Assembly (NCBI RefSeq): GCF_030269645.1 | Contig: NZ_BSTR01000041.1 | Location: 1 to 64,000, forward strand | Source of the DNA: Actinokineospora sp. NBRC 105648 | GTDB lineage: Bacteria; Actinomycetota; Actinomycetes; Mycobacteriales; Pseudonocardiaceae | Length of the DNA stretch: 64,000 nt | Reading direction: 5' to 3' | In this document: in pieces, positions 9,175-18,054 of the stretch | How the letters are laid out: each line of letters opens with the position of its first letter | Numbering within the stretch: position 1 is the first letter of the stretch | Position numbers and translations under genes: made by a program | The notes under the pieces: generated by a model | What the model was told of the DNA's origin: nothing | What the model saw: only the letters and a program-made list of their open reading frames with translations | Database searches by the model: none

Positions 9175-10584
9175 TCAGCCGAAGCGCATGGCGGTGAAGA
9201 AGTCGGCTACCGGGTCGCTGTCGCGGGGGTAGGAGACGGTGGGGCGCCCGTCCAGGATCGAGACCGTCGACTGGGTCTCGTCGGTCCACGCGTAGCGGGT
9301 GTTGTCGCCGAGGACGACGCACACCAGGGTGCCGTGGTGGCCGTCGCGTTTCCAGGTCTCGCGGGTGGGCAGGTCGGTCGGGCAGCGCCCCGGGCTCAGG
9401 CCCGCCGGGTCGGCGCCGCCCGCGGTGCGCAGGTAGTCGGCGGCGGCGGTCGGGTCGTCCAGCGCCGCGATCCGCAGGTCGCCGACGTCGGGTCCCGGGG
9501 CGCACACGACCTGGGCGCGCACCTCCTGGTTGGTCGACGACACCGGCGTGCAGGTGAGCCCGGCAGGCGTACTGCGCGCGACCCGGTCAGTGGGTGACGC
9601 GCCTTCCGGACGCAGGATCAGCGCGGCGCCGATGCCCAGCGCCGCCACGGCGGCCACCGCGATCGCGATCTTCGTCCACCGACCCTGAACCGCGCGGCGA
9701 GCACCAGCGCGGAACCGGCCACGCCCGGTCTGAACTGCGGGAACCGCCTGGGAAGGGGCGTCGCGTTGGATCTCCCTGATCCGCGCGCGGACGTCCCGCA
9801 CCGTCGGCCGCGTCGCCGGGTCCTTGGCCAGCATGCCCGCCAGCAGTGAGTTGAGCGCGTCGGTCCGCGCGTCGTCCGCGACCAGGCGCGGGCTCTGAGC
9901 GTGCAGGTGCGCGGTGATCACCGCGGCCTGGGTGCCGGTGAACGGGACCTTGCCGGTCAACGCCGCCCAGAGCAGGCAGCCCAACGCGTACACGTCGGCG
10001 GCCGGGGTGGCGGGCTCACCCCGCAGGCGTTCCGGGGCGAGGTAACCGACGGTGCCGATCAGCCCGGACGTCTCGGACCCGGCGACCTCGGCCGAGCGGG
10101 CGATGCCGAAGTCGCACAGGTACGCGTGGTCGGCGTCGTGGTGCTCGGCGAGCGGGCGCAGCAGGACGTTGCTGGTCTTGACATCGCGGTGCACCACCCC
10201 GACCGCGTGCGCGTCCCCGAGCGCGGCGGCGACCTGGTCGACGATCGTGAGCGCCCGCGCGGGCGGCAGTGGCCCGGCCTTGAGGACGGTCGCCAGGTCC
10301 GGCCCGTTGACCAGCTGCATCGCCAGGTACAGCGACCCGTCGACGGCCCCGTGGTCGAAGACGGCGACCACGTGCGGCGAGTCCAGCCGGGCCAACGCCG
10401 CCGCCTCGCGGCCGAAGCGCTCCCGGTAGCCGGGGTCGGCGGCGAACTCGGGCGGCAGCACCTTCAGCGCCACCGCCCGACTCATCCGCCACTGCCAGGC
10501 GCGGAAGACCACCCCCATCCCGCCCCGCCCGAGCACCCCGTCGATCCGGTACCCGCCGAACTCCGCGCCGACCTCCGGCCCCAT
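9175..10584 (-). CDS. Transmembrane Ser/Thr protein kinase (Pkn family)
   Basis: A 469-residue kinase. The kinase domain (about residues 10-275) has the Gly loop GRGGMGVVF, VALKVL lysine, VVHRDVKTSNVLL catalytic loop, CDFGIAR and GTVGYLAPE. A juxtamembrane basic region and one helix (about 308-328) lead to an ectodomain of about 135 residues. It carries TCTPVSSTNQEVRAQVVC and a second cysteine pair (RCPTD, LVCVV), related in pattern to the two membrane proteins encoded opposite. Start at ATG 10584 with GAGGAG upstream; the GTG two codons earlier lacks spacing. The SARP-FHA regulator nearby is a plausible substrate, as in PknH-EmbR, but this is inference. Confidence 0.93.
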   Translation of the reverse strand: MGPEVGAEFGGYRIDGVLGRGGMGVVFRAWQWRMSRAVALKVLPPEFAADPGYRERFGREAAALARLDSPHVVAVFDHGAVDGSLYLAMQLVNGPDLATVLKAGPLPPARALTIVDQVAAALGDAHAVGVVHRDVKTSNVLLRPLAEHHDADHAYLCDFGIARSAEVAGSETSGLIGTVGYLAPERLRGEPATPAADVYALGCLLWAALTGKVPFTGTQAAVITAHLHAQSPRLVADDARTDALNSLLAGMLAKDPATRPTVRDVRARIREIQRDAPSQAVPAVQTGRGRFRAGARRAVQGRWTKIAIAVAAVAALGIGAALILRPEGASPTDRVARSTPAGLTCTPVSSTNQEVRAQVVCAPGPDVGDLRIAALDDPTAAADYLRTAGGADPAGLSPGRCPTDLPTRETWKRDGHHGTLVCVVLGDNTRYAWTDETQSTVSILDGRPTVSYPRDSDPVADFFTAMRFG

Positions 10585-10739
10585 CCACACTCCTCACCCC
10601 GACGACCCGCCAACGCCCCAGAGCCCGGGAGCGCGATTCCACGCCACCACGGACCCAGCCCATCGGCCCGGCTGGTCCTCCGCACCGATCGGTCCCCCGT
10701 TCCGACTCGCCCTCCGAGTCTCTCGTTCCCGGTGCCGGA

Positions 10740-11126
10740 TCAGCCCAGGAGGTGGCGGGAGGGGGCGTAGTCGATCTTCCAGTCGGCGTAGACGCCGGAG
10801 GTGCCGTCGGTTCGGCAGCGCAGGCCCAGGCTGATCCACCGGACCTCACCATCGGCGTGCAGGGCGAAGCCGACTGCCACGGCGAACGTGTTGCCCCCGC
10901 AAGGGCATTCGCACTCCACGAGTTCGCCCGCGTGCTCCGCGCTGTCGGCGATCGGCGCGAAAGCCCCGCACGCGACGCACAATCGTTCGGCGCAGCCCTC
11001 GGTGTCGTCGACGGCGACCCGGAACTCGGTGCCGCCGCAGTCCGCGCACACCGCCGGGACGACCACCGACACCGGGTAGCCGCCCGCGGCGAAGTCCCGG
11101 ACGTGGTCGGCCAGCGGTTCGCTCAT
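10740..11126 (-). CDS. Zinc-ribbon protein of unknown function
   Basis: A 128-residue soluble protein with three cysteine motifs: VCADCGG (about residue 27), LCVACGA (about 50) and ECECPCGG (about 73). These would form one or two zinc ribbons. The C-terminal half is beta-rich (EVRWISLGLRCRTDGTSGVYADW) and ends YAPSRHLLG. Proteins like this occur across actinomycetes without assigned function. It diverges from the secreted esterase-like gene at 11250. ATG 11126 is the only reasonable start. Confidence 0.7.
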   Translation of the reverse strand: MSEPLADHVRDFAAGGYPVSVVVPAVCADCGGTEFRVAVDDTEGCAERLCVACGAFAPIADSAEHAGELVECECPCGGNTFAVAVGFALHADGEVRWISLGLRCRTDGTSGVYADWKIDYAPSRHLLG

Positions 11127-11249
11127 CGGCGAATCCTCCCACGGAGCGAAAACGGCGTCCCGCGATCCACTCCGCGTTCACCCGCGACCCCTAGCGTGCG
11201 GACGATCGCGCGCCCGGTGTGGGCCCGCGCCGCAGAGATCGGATCACGC

Positions 11250-12443
11250 ATGAGGAGACCGCTGGCCATCGGGCTCGCCGCGTTCGCGGTGTGCTCGCTC
11301 GCCGTGCCCAGTTCCGCCGCGCCCGAATCGGACCGGGGTGGCCCGGGCCGCGCTGCGCTGACCCAGTTCGCGGCCCTACCCGCCGAGACCTACGTCTCCG
11401 CGAGCGACCCGTCCGGCTCCCTCCTCGGCACCGCGCCGGTCAACGGCATCACGCCGCCGTTCGCCGACCAGCCGGTGCAGGGCTTCAGCGGCATCGTCGG
11501 CAACCCCGACGGCACCTTCGAGGTGTTGTCCGACAACGGCTACGGCACCAAGGCCAACAGCGCCGACTTCGTGCTGCGCCTGCACCGGATCGGCCCGGAC
11601 TTCCGCTCCGGCGCGGTGGACGTGCTGGGCGGGGTCAACCTGACCGACCCGAACCGCAAGGTCCCGTTCCCGCTCACCCGCCCGGACCGGGTGCTCACCG
11701 GCGCCGACTTCGACGTCGAGTCGATCGTGCGGGCCGCCGACGGCAGCTACTGGATCGGCGACGAGTTCGGTCCGTACCTGCTGCACTTCGACCGCGCGGG
11801 TCGGCTCCTGGCACCGCCGGTGCCGCTGCCCGGCGTGTTCGCGCCGGAGAACCCGGCCGGGACGCCGAACCTGTTGAGCAGCAAGGGTTTCGAGGGCCTC
11901 GCCCTCTCGCCCGACCGGCGCACGCTCAACGCGCTGCTCGAAGGCGTCGTCGCGGGCGACTCGGCGGGGTCGTTGCGGCTCAACGAGTTCGACCTCGTCC
12001 GAGGGGCGTACACGGACCGGCGGTGGACCTACCAGCTCGACGACCCGGCCTACGCGATCGGCGACGTGACCACTGTGGACCGCGACCGGCTGCTGGTCAT
12101 CGAGCGGGACGGCGGTCAGGGGGCGACCGCCAAGGTGAAGAAGATCTACCTGGCGGACAAGCGGGACCGCGACCACGATGGGAAGCTGGACAAGACGCTG
12201 GTGGCGGACCTGCTGAATCTCGCCAACCCGCGGCACGTGGGTGGCTTCGCGGATCCGTTCACCTTTCCGTTCCAGACCATTGAGGATGTGGCGATCCTCG
12301 ATGACCGGACGCTGGCTGTGCTGAACGACAACAACTTCCCGTTCTCTTCTGGGCGGACGCCTGGGAAGCCGGACAACAACGAGTTCATCACTGTTCGGTT
12401 GGGGGAGCGGTTGCACGCGGATCCTCGGGTGCTGCGTCCGTGA
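11250..12443 (+). CDS. Secreted esterase-like (phytase-superfamily) protein
   Basis: A 397-residue exported protein. A Sec signal peptide (MRRPLAIGLAAFAVCSLAVP, cleavage probably after SSAA) precedes a beta-propeller-like domain of the 'esterase-like activity of phytase' family. Typical landmarks are GFSGIVGNPDGTFEVLSDNGYG, DVESIVRAADGSYWIGDEFGP, SSKGFEGLALSPDRRTLNALLEG and a calcium-binding-like run DKRDRDHDGKLDKT. The family includes secreted calcium-binding phosphoesterase-like enzymes; the substrate cannot be read from sequence. It is monocistronic, followed by a hairpin element copy. Confidence 0.85.
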   Translation: MRRPLAIGLAAFAVCSLAVPSSAAPESDRGGPGRAALTQFAALPAETYVSASDPSGSLLGTAPVNGITPPFADQPVQGFSGIVGNPDGTFEVLSDNGYGTKANSADFVLRLHRIGPDFRSGAVDVLGGVNLTDPNRKVPFPLTRPDRVLTGADFDVESIVRAADGSYWIGDEFGPYLLHFDRAGRLLAPPVPLPGVFAPENPAGTPNLLSSKGFEGLALSPDRRTLNALLEGVVAGDSAGSLRLNEFDLVRGAYTDRRWTYQLDDPAYAIGDVTTVDRDRLLVIERDGGQGATAKVKKIYLADKRDRDHDGKLDKTLVADLLNLANPRHVGGFADPFTFPFQTIEDVAILDDRTLAVLNDNNFPFSSGRTPGKPDNNEFITVRLGERLHADPRVLRP

Positions 12444-12530
12444 TGTTCTCGATCTAGTGGGCTCGCTCCTGCGTTGCCTGGGTTGCTCGTTTTCGCGTTG
12501 CCGTCTTCGTTGCCCGGGTTAGAAGCGTGG

Positions 12531-12670
12531 GCTCGATCTAGTGAACTCGCTTCGTGTGGGGCCCCTAGAGCACCGCGGTGGGGAAAGAGCGTGGGGTGAA
12601 GGGCATCCCCACTACCAGGCAAGTTTAGCGGTGCTCTCCCCCCACACGAAGCGAGTCCACTAGATCGAGC
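12531..12670 (-). repeat. Dispersed hairpin element, copy 3
   Basis: A 140-bp minus-strand copy of arm type 2 (GCTCGATCTAGTGGACTCGC when read on the minus strand). Arms lie at 12531-12561 and 12640-12670 with one mismatch, which is a G.U pair in element orientation. The outer flank ATCCGTAGCGGGGCCGCCGG continues to about 12700. It sits between the esterase gene and the SEFIR gene and forms one edge of the SEFIR-CHAT module. The rest of 12444-12802 is non-coding, including a short (GTA)n run near 12760. Confidence 0.9.
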
Positions 12671-12802
12671 ATCCGTAGCGGGGCCGCCGGTACCAGCGGG
12701 GTCGGCCTCACCGCTGCGGAACCAGCGGGGTCGGCCCTTCCGCTGAGGTCTGGTGGTGGTAGTAGTAGTAGTGGGGCGGCCTCTCCGCTGCTATTGTTGT
12801 GG

Positions 12803-13945
12803 TTACTGGGTTCTGGTTGACCGTAGGACGCGCAGTAGGCTTTTTGCGCCTGCTGTTGTCAGGGGGTCTACCTGGTAGTAGTCGGCGATGCCCGGTAGGA
12901 AGCTCAGTGGGATCTCGTCGGGGGATCGGCCTGGCAGGACCACCGGTAGGACCTTGGGGGTCCACTGGTCTGGCTGGCGGTGCAGTAGGTCGGCCAGTCT
13001 GCGGTATTCGAAGAGGACGCCGAGGTTCTTGCCGGGTGGGAGAGTTCCGTTGCCTGCGGCCAAGTAGGACGGCGAGGCGACCGTGAGCACGTAGTCGGCT
13101 CGCATGATCTGGGTGTTGATCCAGGAGTCCCAGTTCCGGCGGACGTCGAGGTTCTGGCGGTCGTAGTGCACCGTGATGCCCTCTGTTCGGAGGAGGTCGC
13201 AGAGGGTTGCTACCGCTGCCTTGTGCTCTGGTGACTCGTGTGCGTAGGACACGAAGACCCGTGTATCGGAACCGTTCGTTGGCACTGCCTTGGAACCGTT
13301 GTCCTGCAACGTCTCCGGCGCTGTGGGCTCGGCTATTGCAGGCTTCGGTACTGTGGGCAAGGGGAGGACGAAAGCGTCCTTTCGGCCGGTCGGGCGCATT
13401 TTCAGTGCCGGATCTATTGACACGTGGTAGCTCCCCGATGCCACCACCGGTACCTCGACCATGTCCGGCGGTGTGAGCAGCACGAAACACGCGGTGTGTG
13501 CGCCGGTGGGGACGCCGCCGGTGTGGGTCCACTGGATGGAGTCGGTGCCGATGCCGGTGCAGTCGATCCGGGGCTCGAGTGCCGGTAGTGGGATCGCGCC
13601 TGTGCCTGGGATGAAGTCGAGGTGCGCGTTCAGGTCGTAGGTGGTCGCGGGTATCGGTCTCGTTATCGCGCGGGGGATGGCGTCTAGCACTGTGACGCCC
13701 GGAATCGGGAACTCGAACTTGATCTCGGCCCAGGCCGGTGCGGGTACTTCTGGCTCGATGGCGAAGTTGTAGTGCGCTCGTACCAGATAAGCGGCGTGTC
13801 CGGCCAGGTCCGTGGGGACCGGGTCGAGCTGGCGGACCCGCCAGCCGCCGAGTTCGATCAGGCCGAGGGGGATTCCGCTCGGTGCCGCCTCGAAGGACTT
13901 GGCCGCCTCGGTGAGGTGCAGAGGGATGGTGCCGAGCCTGTCCAC
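12803..13945 (-). CDS. SEFIR (TIR-like) domain protein
   Basis: A 380-residue protein. GTG 13945 has a strong ribosome binding site (GGAGG, 5 bases upstream). The first about 200 residues (VDRLGTIPLHLTEAAKSFE, LIELGGWRV, AEIKFEFP) form an unrecognised domain, mainly beta-rich. A linker leads to a C-terminal SEFIR domain at about 229-380: RVFVSYAHESPEHKAAV, YDRQNLDVRRNWDSWINTQI, ADYVLTVASPSYL. SEFIR is a TIR relative used in signalling and in bacterial conflict systems as sensor or effector. It diverges from a CHAT-TPR operon, suggesting one module. Whether it has NAD-cleaving activity cannot be told from sequence. Confidence 0.85.
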   Translation of the reverse strand: MDRLGTIPLHLTEAAKSFEAAPSGIPLGLIELGGWRVRQLDPVPTDLAGHAAYLVRAHYNFAIEPEVPAPAWAEIKFEFPIPGVTVLDAIPRAITRPIPATTYDLNAHLDFIPGTGAIPLPALEPRIDCTGIGTDSIQWTHTGGVPTGAHTACFVLLTPPDMVEVPVVASGSYHVSIDPALKMRPTGRKDAFVLPLPTVPKPAIAEPTAPETLQDNGSKAVPTNGSDTRVFVSYAHESPEHKAAVATLCDLLRTEGITVHYDRQNLDVRRNWDSWINTQIMRADYVLTVASPSYLAAGNGTLPPGKNLGVLFEYRRLADLLHRQPDQWTPKVLPVVLPGRSPDEIPLSFLPGIADYYQVDPLTTAGAKSLLRVLRSTRTQ

Positions 13946-13980
13946 GCGCGCCTCCGAATGGTGCCGGTCGCCGGCCGTAC

Positions 13981-13986
13981 AGTATA
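13981..13986 (-). promoter_or_regulatory. Candidate -10 hexamer for the SEFIR gene
   Basis: TATACT on the minus strand, 35 bases upstream of GTG 13945, in the short gap between the divergent SEFIR and CHAT genes. No clear -35 partner is visible. The gap has room for overlapping divergent promoters, so both units may be co-regulated. Confidence 0.35.
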
Positions 13987-14029
13987 TGGTGACGGCGGTA
14001 CCGGAGACGGAACAGGCGGTGTCGGGGAC

Positions 14030-15241
14030 GTGGTCGCTGCGGAGCGGGACAGCCACGCGCGGGAGGTCGACCGGCGGATGGCGCTGGCCAGGGAGTGGGA
14101 CGACCTGGTCGAGCAGGTCCGCCGGATCGAGGGTTTCCAGGACTTCCTCCGCCCGCCGCCACTGGAGTCGTTGTTGGGTGCGGCGGTCAACGGGCCGGTG
14201 GTCGTGGTCAACGTGAGTCGCTGGCGCTGTGACGCGCTGGTTGTCACCACCGCCGGGGTCGAGGTGGTCGAGCTGCCCCGCCTCACGGCGGCTGAGGTCG
14301 CGGAGCGCACGGCGGCCTTTTTGACCGTCCTGGGGGACCACGCCGTCGCGGATCTCTCATTCGCGGCTGCGCTGCGTGCCCGCGCCGACTGGTTGGCGGA
14401 GCGCGAACGCATTCTGCGAGCGACCGTGGAGTGGCTCTGGGACACTGTCGCCGAACCGGTTTTGGGCGCCTTGCCCAGGGATCACGCCCGGGTGTGGTGG
14501 TGCCCGACCGGTCTGCTCACGCTGTTGCCGCTGCACGGTGCCGGTTACCACTTCGACGGTAGTGGTCGTACTGTCCTGGACCGGGTCGTGTCTTCGTACA
14601 CACCTACCTTGCGGGCACTCGCCGGTCTGACTGAGCCGTCCGAAAAGGATGATAGCCCGCTGCTTTTCGTCAGTGTGCCAGACGTTCTCGACCAGGTTGA
14701 TCTGGCGAGCGATGTCGCGCGCGAGTACGACTTCCTGCGTGAGACCTTCCCGCACGGTCTCACCAGCATCGGTGGCTCCGCCGCTACCGTCGCGGCTGTG
14801 CGGGCTGCCATGGCCGATCATCGTCGGGTCCACCTGAGCTGCCACGGTCACCAGGACCTCAATGACCCATCCGCCGCCGGATTTCTCTTGTCTGACGGGA
14901 CTCTCACCATCGCGCTGCTCAGTGCGGCCCGCCACGGCGGTGACTTCGCCTTCTTGTCGGCGTGTCGGACCGCGACGGGTGGCGTCGACCTCCCCGACGA
15001 GGTGATCACCCTCGCCGCGGCGCTCAGCTATACCGGGTATCGGCACGTCGTGGGCACCCTGTGGTCGGTTGACCCCGCGATCGCGGCGGAGGTCACCACC
15101 GCCGTCTACCCGGAGCTGGTGGTGGATGGGGAGTTCACTCCCGATCGTTCGGCCACGGCCCTGCACAGTGCGGTTCGCGCGTTGCGTGACAGCGGGCGCT
15201 CGATGGACGACTGGCTCCCGTTCACCCACACCGGCCCATGA
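14030..15241 (+). CDS. Stand-alone CHAT-domain protease
   Basis: About 403 residues from GTG 14030 (ATG 14078 is an alternative start, MALAREWDDLVEQVRR). The chain holds the segment that normally follows the TPR array in TPR-CHAT proteins (REWDDLVEQVRRIEGFQDFL, VVVVNVSRWRCDALVV). The caspase-like CHAT core follows, with the catalytic-type motifs HLSCHGH (His272) and FLSACRTA (Cys312). The tail GYRHVVGTLWSVDPA is also typical. CHAT peptidases cleave partner proteins when their sensor is triggered, as in Craspase and gasdermin systems. No sensor is fused; the TPR arrays are encoded by the next two genes, the first overlapping by ATGA. Confidence 0.88.
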   Translation: MVAAERDSHAREVDRRMALAREWDDLVEQVRRIEGFQDFLRPPPLESLLGAAVNGPVVVVNVSRWRCDALVVTTAGVEVVELPRLTAAEVAERTAAFLTVLGDHAVADLSFAAALRARADWLAERERILRATVEWLWDTVAEPVLGALPRDHARVWWCPTGLLTLLPLHGAGYHFDGSGRTVLDRVVSSYTPTLRALAGLTEPSEKDDSPLLFVSVPDVLDQVDLASDVAREYDFLRETFPHGLTSIGGSAATVAAVRAAMADHRRVHLSCHGHQDLNDPSAAGFLLSDGTLTIALLSAARHGGDFAFLSACRTATGGVDLPDEVITLAAALSYTGYRHVVGTLWSVDPAIAAEVTTAVYPELVVDGEFTPDRSATALHSAVRALRDSGRSMDDWLPFTHTGP

Positions 15242-18054
15242 GCGCGGACCGCGCGCGGTGGCTGCGCCTGGTGGAGTCGCGGGTCGAGCGGTTCGCCGAG
15301 GACCCGGCGGTCGTGCTCGGCCCCGAAGCGTTGCGGGAAGCGGAGAATCTGTTCGCGGCTGCCGAACCTGATGTCGAGGCTGTCGTCGCAGTCGCCTGGT
15401 TGCACTGGCTGCGTGTAGATTTGCTACCGGCGGACGAGGCCGAGGTCGAACTGGAGCGGGCGATCTCCCTGTTCACCGAGGTTTGGGACCTTGCCCCGGA
15501 CAGTGTGCCTGTCGAACTGCGGGACGTGCTCGGTGAGGATGCGGGGGTGGCCGAGTTCCTGCTCTACCTGGCCGATGGTGATGCCGATGTCCTCGATGTC
15601 GCCGTGGACAGGCTCCGGGAGTCCGCTGACGCCGATCCGACGATCGCTGCCAGGAGTGGGAACCTCGCGGCTGCCCTGTGCGAGCGCTTTGTGCTTGCGG
15701 GGCGGGAAGTAGACCTCGATGAGGCAATCGCGGTGGCTGCCCGTGCGGTGGCTGCCGCCGAGCCGGGATCGCGCTCGCGGGGCGGTGTGCTGGCCACCTC
15801 AGCCGCTGTGCTGCGCGCCCGCTATGAGAGCCGGGGCGAGGTCGCCGATCTCGACACCGCCGTCGCGCAGTACCGTGCGGCGGTCGGCGACCCGGACGAC
15901 CCGGCGGCGACGAACGCCATCGTGCTGACGAACTTGGTCACGGCCTTGGTCACCCGATTCGAGGCGCACGGCGAGTTGGCCGACCTCGACGAGGCGATCA
16001 GCACCGCGCGCGCCGTGACCGATCCGATTGGCGACACGTGGTCGGCGCTCGGACTCGCCCTGCGCACCCGGTACGACAGAACGGGTTCGGTAGCGGATCT
16101 GGACGAGGCGCTCGTGGCCGCGCGGAAGGCGGTGCGGGAGACCGAATCCGAGGGCGACCACGCGGGCGCGTTGTCTTGCCTGTCGGGCGTCCACGGTGCC
16201 CGTTACCGACTCCACCAAGACCTCGCCGAGCTCGACGCCGCCATCGAGACCGCGCGGGCCGCCGTGGCCGTGGGAAAGGGGGCGCATCGGGAGGTGTACC
16301 GGTCGAACCTGGGCGACCTGCTGCACGACCGCTTCACCGCGACCGCGGACGAGGAAGACCTGGCCGCCGCGATAAACATTCTGCGCCAAGCACTCCAGGG
16401 CACACCAGACCTGAGCCCGCACCGACCCAGCTGCGTCGCGAACCTCGGGCAGGCCATGCTTTCCCGCTACGAGCGCCAAGGCACCGCCGCCGATGTCGAT
16501 GAGGCGGTAGTCCTCGCCAGGCAGGGCGTTGAGCTGGCTCGGCTGGACAACATGGACGGGCCGCGGATCAGGGCCCTGCTCGCCCAGGCTGTTCAGGCTC
16601 GGTTCGAGGACCGCGGTGCGGTCGCAGACCTGGACGAGGCTGTCGAGTTGGCCCGTTCGGCACTCGGGTCCGTTGCGCGTGAGCACCCCGAATACCCGAC
16701 ATACCTGGGAATCCTGGCCACCGCGCAGTGGGCCCGCTTCCCGTGGACCGCTGATCCGGCCGACCTCGAGGAGGCGGTCGAGGTGGCTCGCGCGGCCGTG
16801 GAACTGGCCCGTACGAACGAGGACCGGGCCGCTCACGAGTCGAACCTCTCGGTGGTGCTCGGTTCCCGCCACGAACTCACGGGTCGACCCGCCGATCTGG
16901 AAGAGGCGGTGGCCGCGGCTCGTCGTGCGGTCGGTGTCACCGCGCCGGGTAGCCCCGCACTGGCCCGCAGACTTGCCAACCTCAGCGCGGTTCTACGTTC
17001 CCGCTTTGAAGACCTCGGTTCGATCGAGGACATCGATGAGGCCGTAGTGTGCGCGCGGGCCGCAGTTGCGGTAGCGCCCGTGAAGAGCCCGGAACGCGCG
17101 GCGTGGTGGTCGACCCTGACCGGCGTCCTGCAGAGCCGCTACGGACAATCAGCCCAGCTCGCCGACCTGGACGAGGCTGTCGACGCCGCGCGGGAGGCCG
17201 CGCGCACGACGCCGCCGACTGCCCCCGCCTTCGCCGGCAGACTCAGCAACCTCGGCAACGCACTACTCCGTCGGTCCGGCGAACCAGCAGACTTGTTGCC
17301 ATTCTTGGCTTCGCCCGGTGTGGAGTCCACTGTGTCCGATGATCTCATCGAGGCTGTTCAGGCCATGCGCGACGCGGTCGCGGCCGTGCTGCCCGGCGCG
17401 CACGATCACGCCGCGCTGTGTGCGAACCTGGCGATGACCCTGCTCAGCCTGTACTACGCCACCGGCGAGAGCGCGGTCCTCGAGGAGTCGGTCGAGTGGG
17501 CCCGGCGGGCGGTCGAGCGGACCACGGCCGACCAACCCGATCTGGCCCTGCACCAGGCCGACCTCGGTGTCGCGTTGGCCGCGCTCGCTGCGGTGACCGG
17601 TGCCGAGGACGTGCTCACCGAGTCTCTGGCGCTCTTGAGGCAAGCCGCGGGCGTGCGCACCGCGCCCCCGTTGATCAGGATGGTCGCGGCGCGCAGGCGA
17701 GGTGAGGTGGCGGGCGGGGCGGGCAGGGTGCCGGAGGCGGTGGCGGGCTTCACCGAGGCGGTTCGCCTGCTGGGCGTGACGTCCTGGCACGGCTTGGACC
17801 GCCGGTCCCGGGAACGGCACTTGGCCGCTGCCCTAGGCCTGGCCACGGATGCGGGCGCCTGGGCTATACACAGTGGACAGTCAAGTCTATCCGTCGAATT
17901 GCTGGAGTCGGGGCGGTCGGTGCTATGGAGCCAACTCCTTGATGCCGCGCCGGACCTGACGGCGGTGACCACGGCCGATCCAGCGCTCGGCGCGCGGCTA
18001 CTTGAGGTTGGCCGCCTGCTGAACAGGGAGTTGGGCCATCGTGACCGACCTTGA
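15238..18054 (+). CDS. Large TPR-like repeat protein (sensor arm of split TPR-CHAT system)
   Basis: A 938-residue soluble protein made almost wholly of about 15 helical repeats of roughly 40-46 residues, with consensus ADLDEAV..AR.AV followed by a L..LSNLG.AL..RFE helix. The first about 130 residues are a distinct leader. The last about 120 residues (LDRRSRERHLAAALGLATDA, VELLESGRSVLWSQLLD) match the linker that precedes CHAT in single-chain TPR-CHAT proteins. The chain then stops, so the protease is supplied in trans by the upstream gene. It overlaps the CHAT gene by 4 bases and the next gene by 14 bases. Confidence 0.85.
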   Translation: MSADRARWLRLVESRVERFAEDPAVVLGPEALREAENLFAAAEPDVEAVVAVAWLHWLRVDLLPADEAEVELERAISLFTEVWDLAPDSVPVELRDVLGEDAGVAEFLLYLADGDADVLDVAVDRLRESADADPTIAARSGNLAAALCERFVLAGREVDLDEAIAVAARAVAAAEPGSRSRGGVLATSAAVLRARYESRGEVADLDTAVAQYRAAVGDPDDPAATNAIVLTNLVTALVTRFEAHGELADLDEAISTARAVTDPIGDTWSALGLALRTRYDRTGSVADLDEALVAARKAVRETESEGDHAGALSCLSGVHGARYRLHQDLAELDAAIETARAAVAVGKGAHREVYRSNLGDLLHDRFTATADEEDLAAAINILRQALQGTPDLSPHRPSCVANLGQAMLSRYERQGTAADVDEAVVLARQGVELARLDNMDGPRIRALLAQAVQARFEDRGAVADLDEAVELARSALGSVAREHPEYPTYLGILATAQWARFPWTADPADLEEAVEVARAAVELARTNEDRAAHESNLSVVLGSRHELTGRPADLEEAVAAARRAVGVTAPGSPALARRLANLSAVLRSRFEDLGSIEDIDEAVVCARAAVAVAPVKSPERAAWWSTLTGVLQSRYGQSAQLADLDEAVDAAREAARTTPPTAPAFAGRLSNLGNALLRRSGEPADLLPFLASPGVESTVSDDLIEAVQAMRDAVAAVLPGAHDHAALCANLAMTLLSLYYATGESAVLEESVEWARRAVERTTADQPDLALHQADLGVALAALAAVTGAEDVLTESLALLRQAAGVRTAPPLIRMVAARRRGEVAGGAGRVPEAVAGFTEAVRLLGVTSWHGLDRRSRERHLAAALGLATDAGAWAIHSGQSSLSVELLESGRSVLWSQLLDAAPDLTAVTTADPALGARLLEVGRLLNRELGHRDRP

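Noticed and set aside
12803-14341. Longer SEFIR protein starting at 14341
   Set aside because: The extension runs antisense through the CHAT gene and has no family features; GTG 13945 has a strong GGAGG ribosome binding site.
15799-16872. Long antisense open frames opposite the TPR genes (also 17864-19114)
   Set aside because: They mirror the GC-rich codon pattern of the true genes, lack ribosome binding sites and give Arg/Gly/Val-rich translations with no family features.
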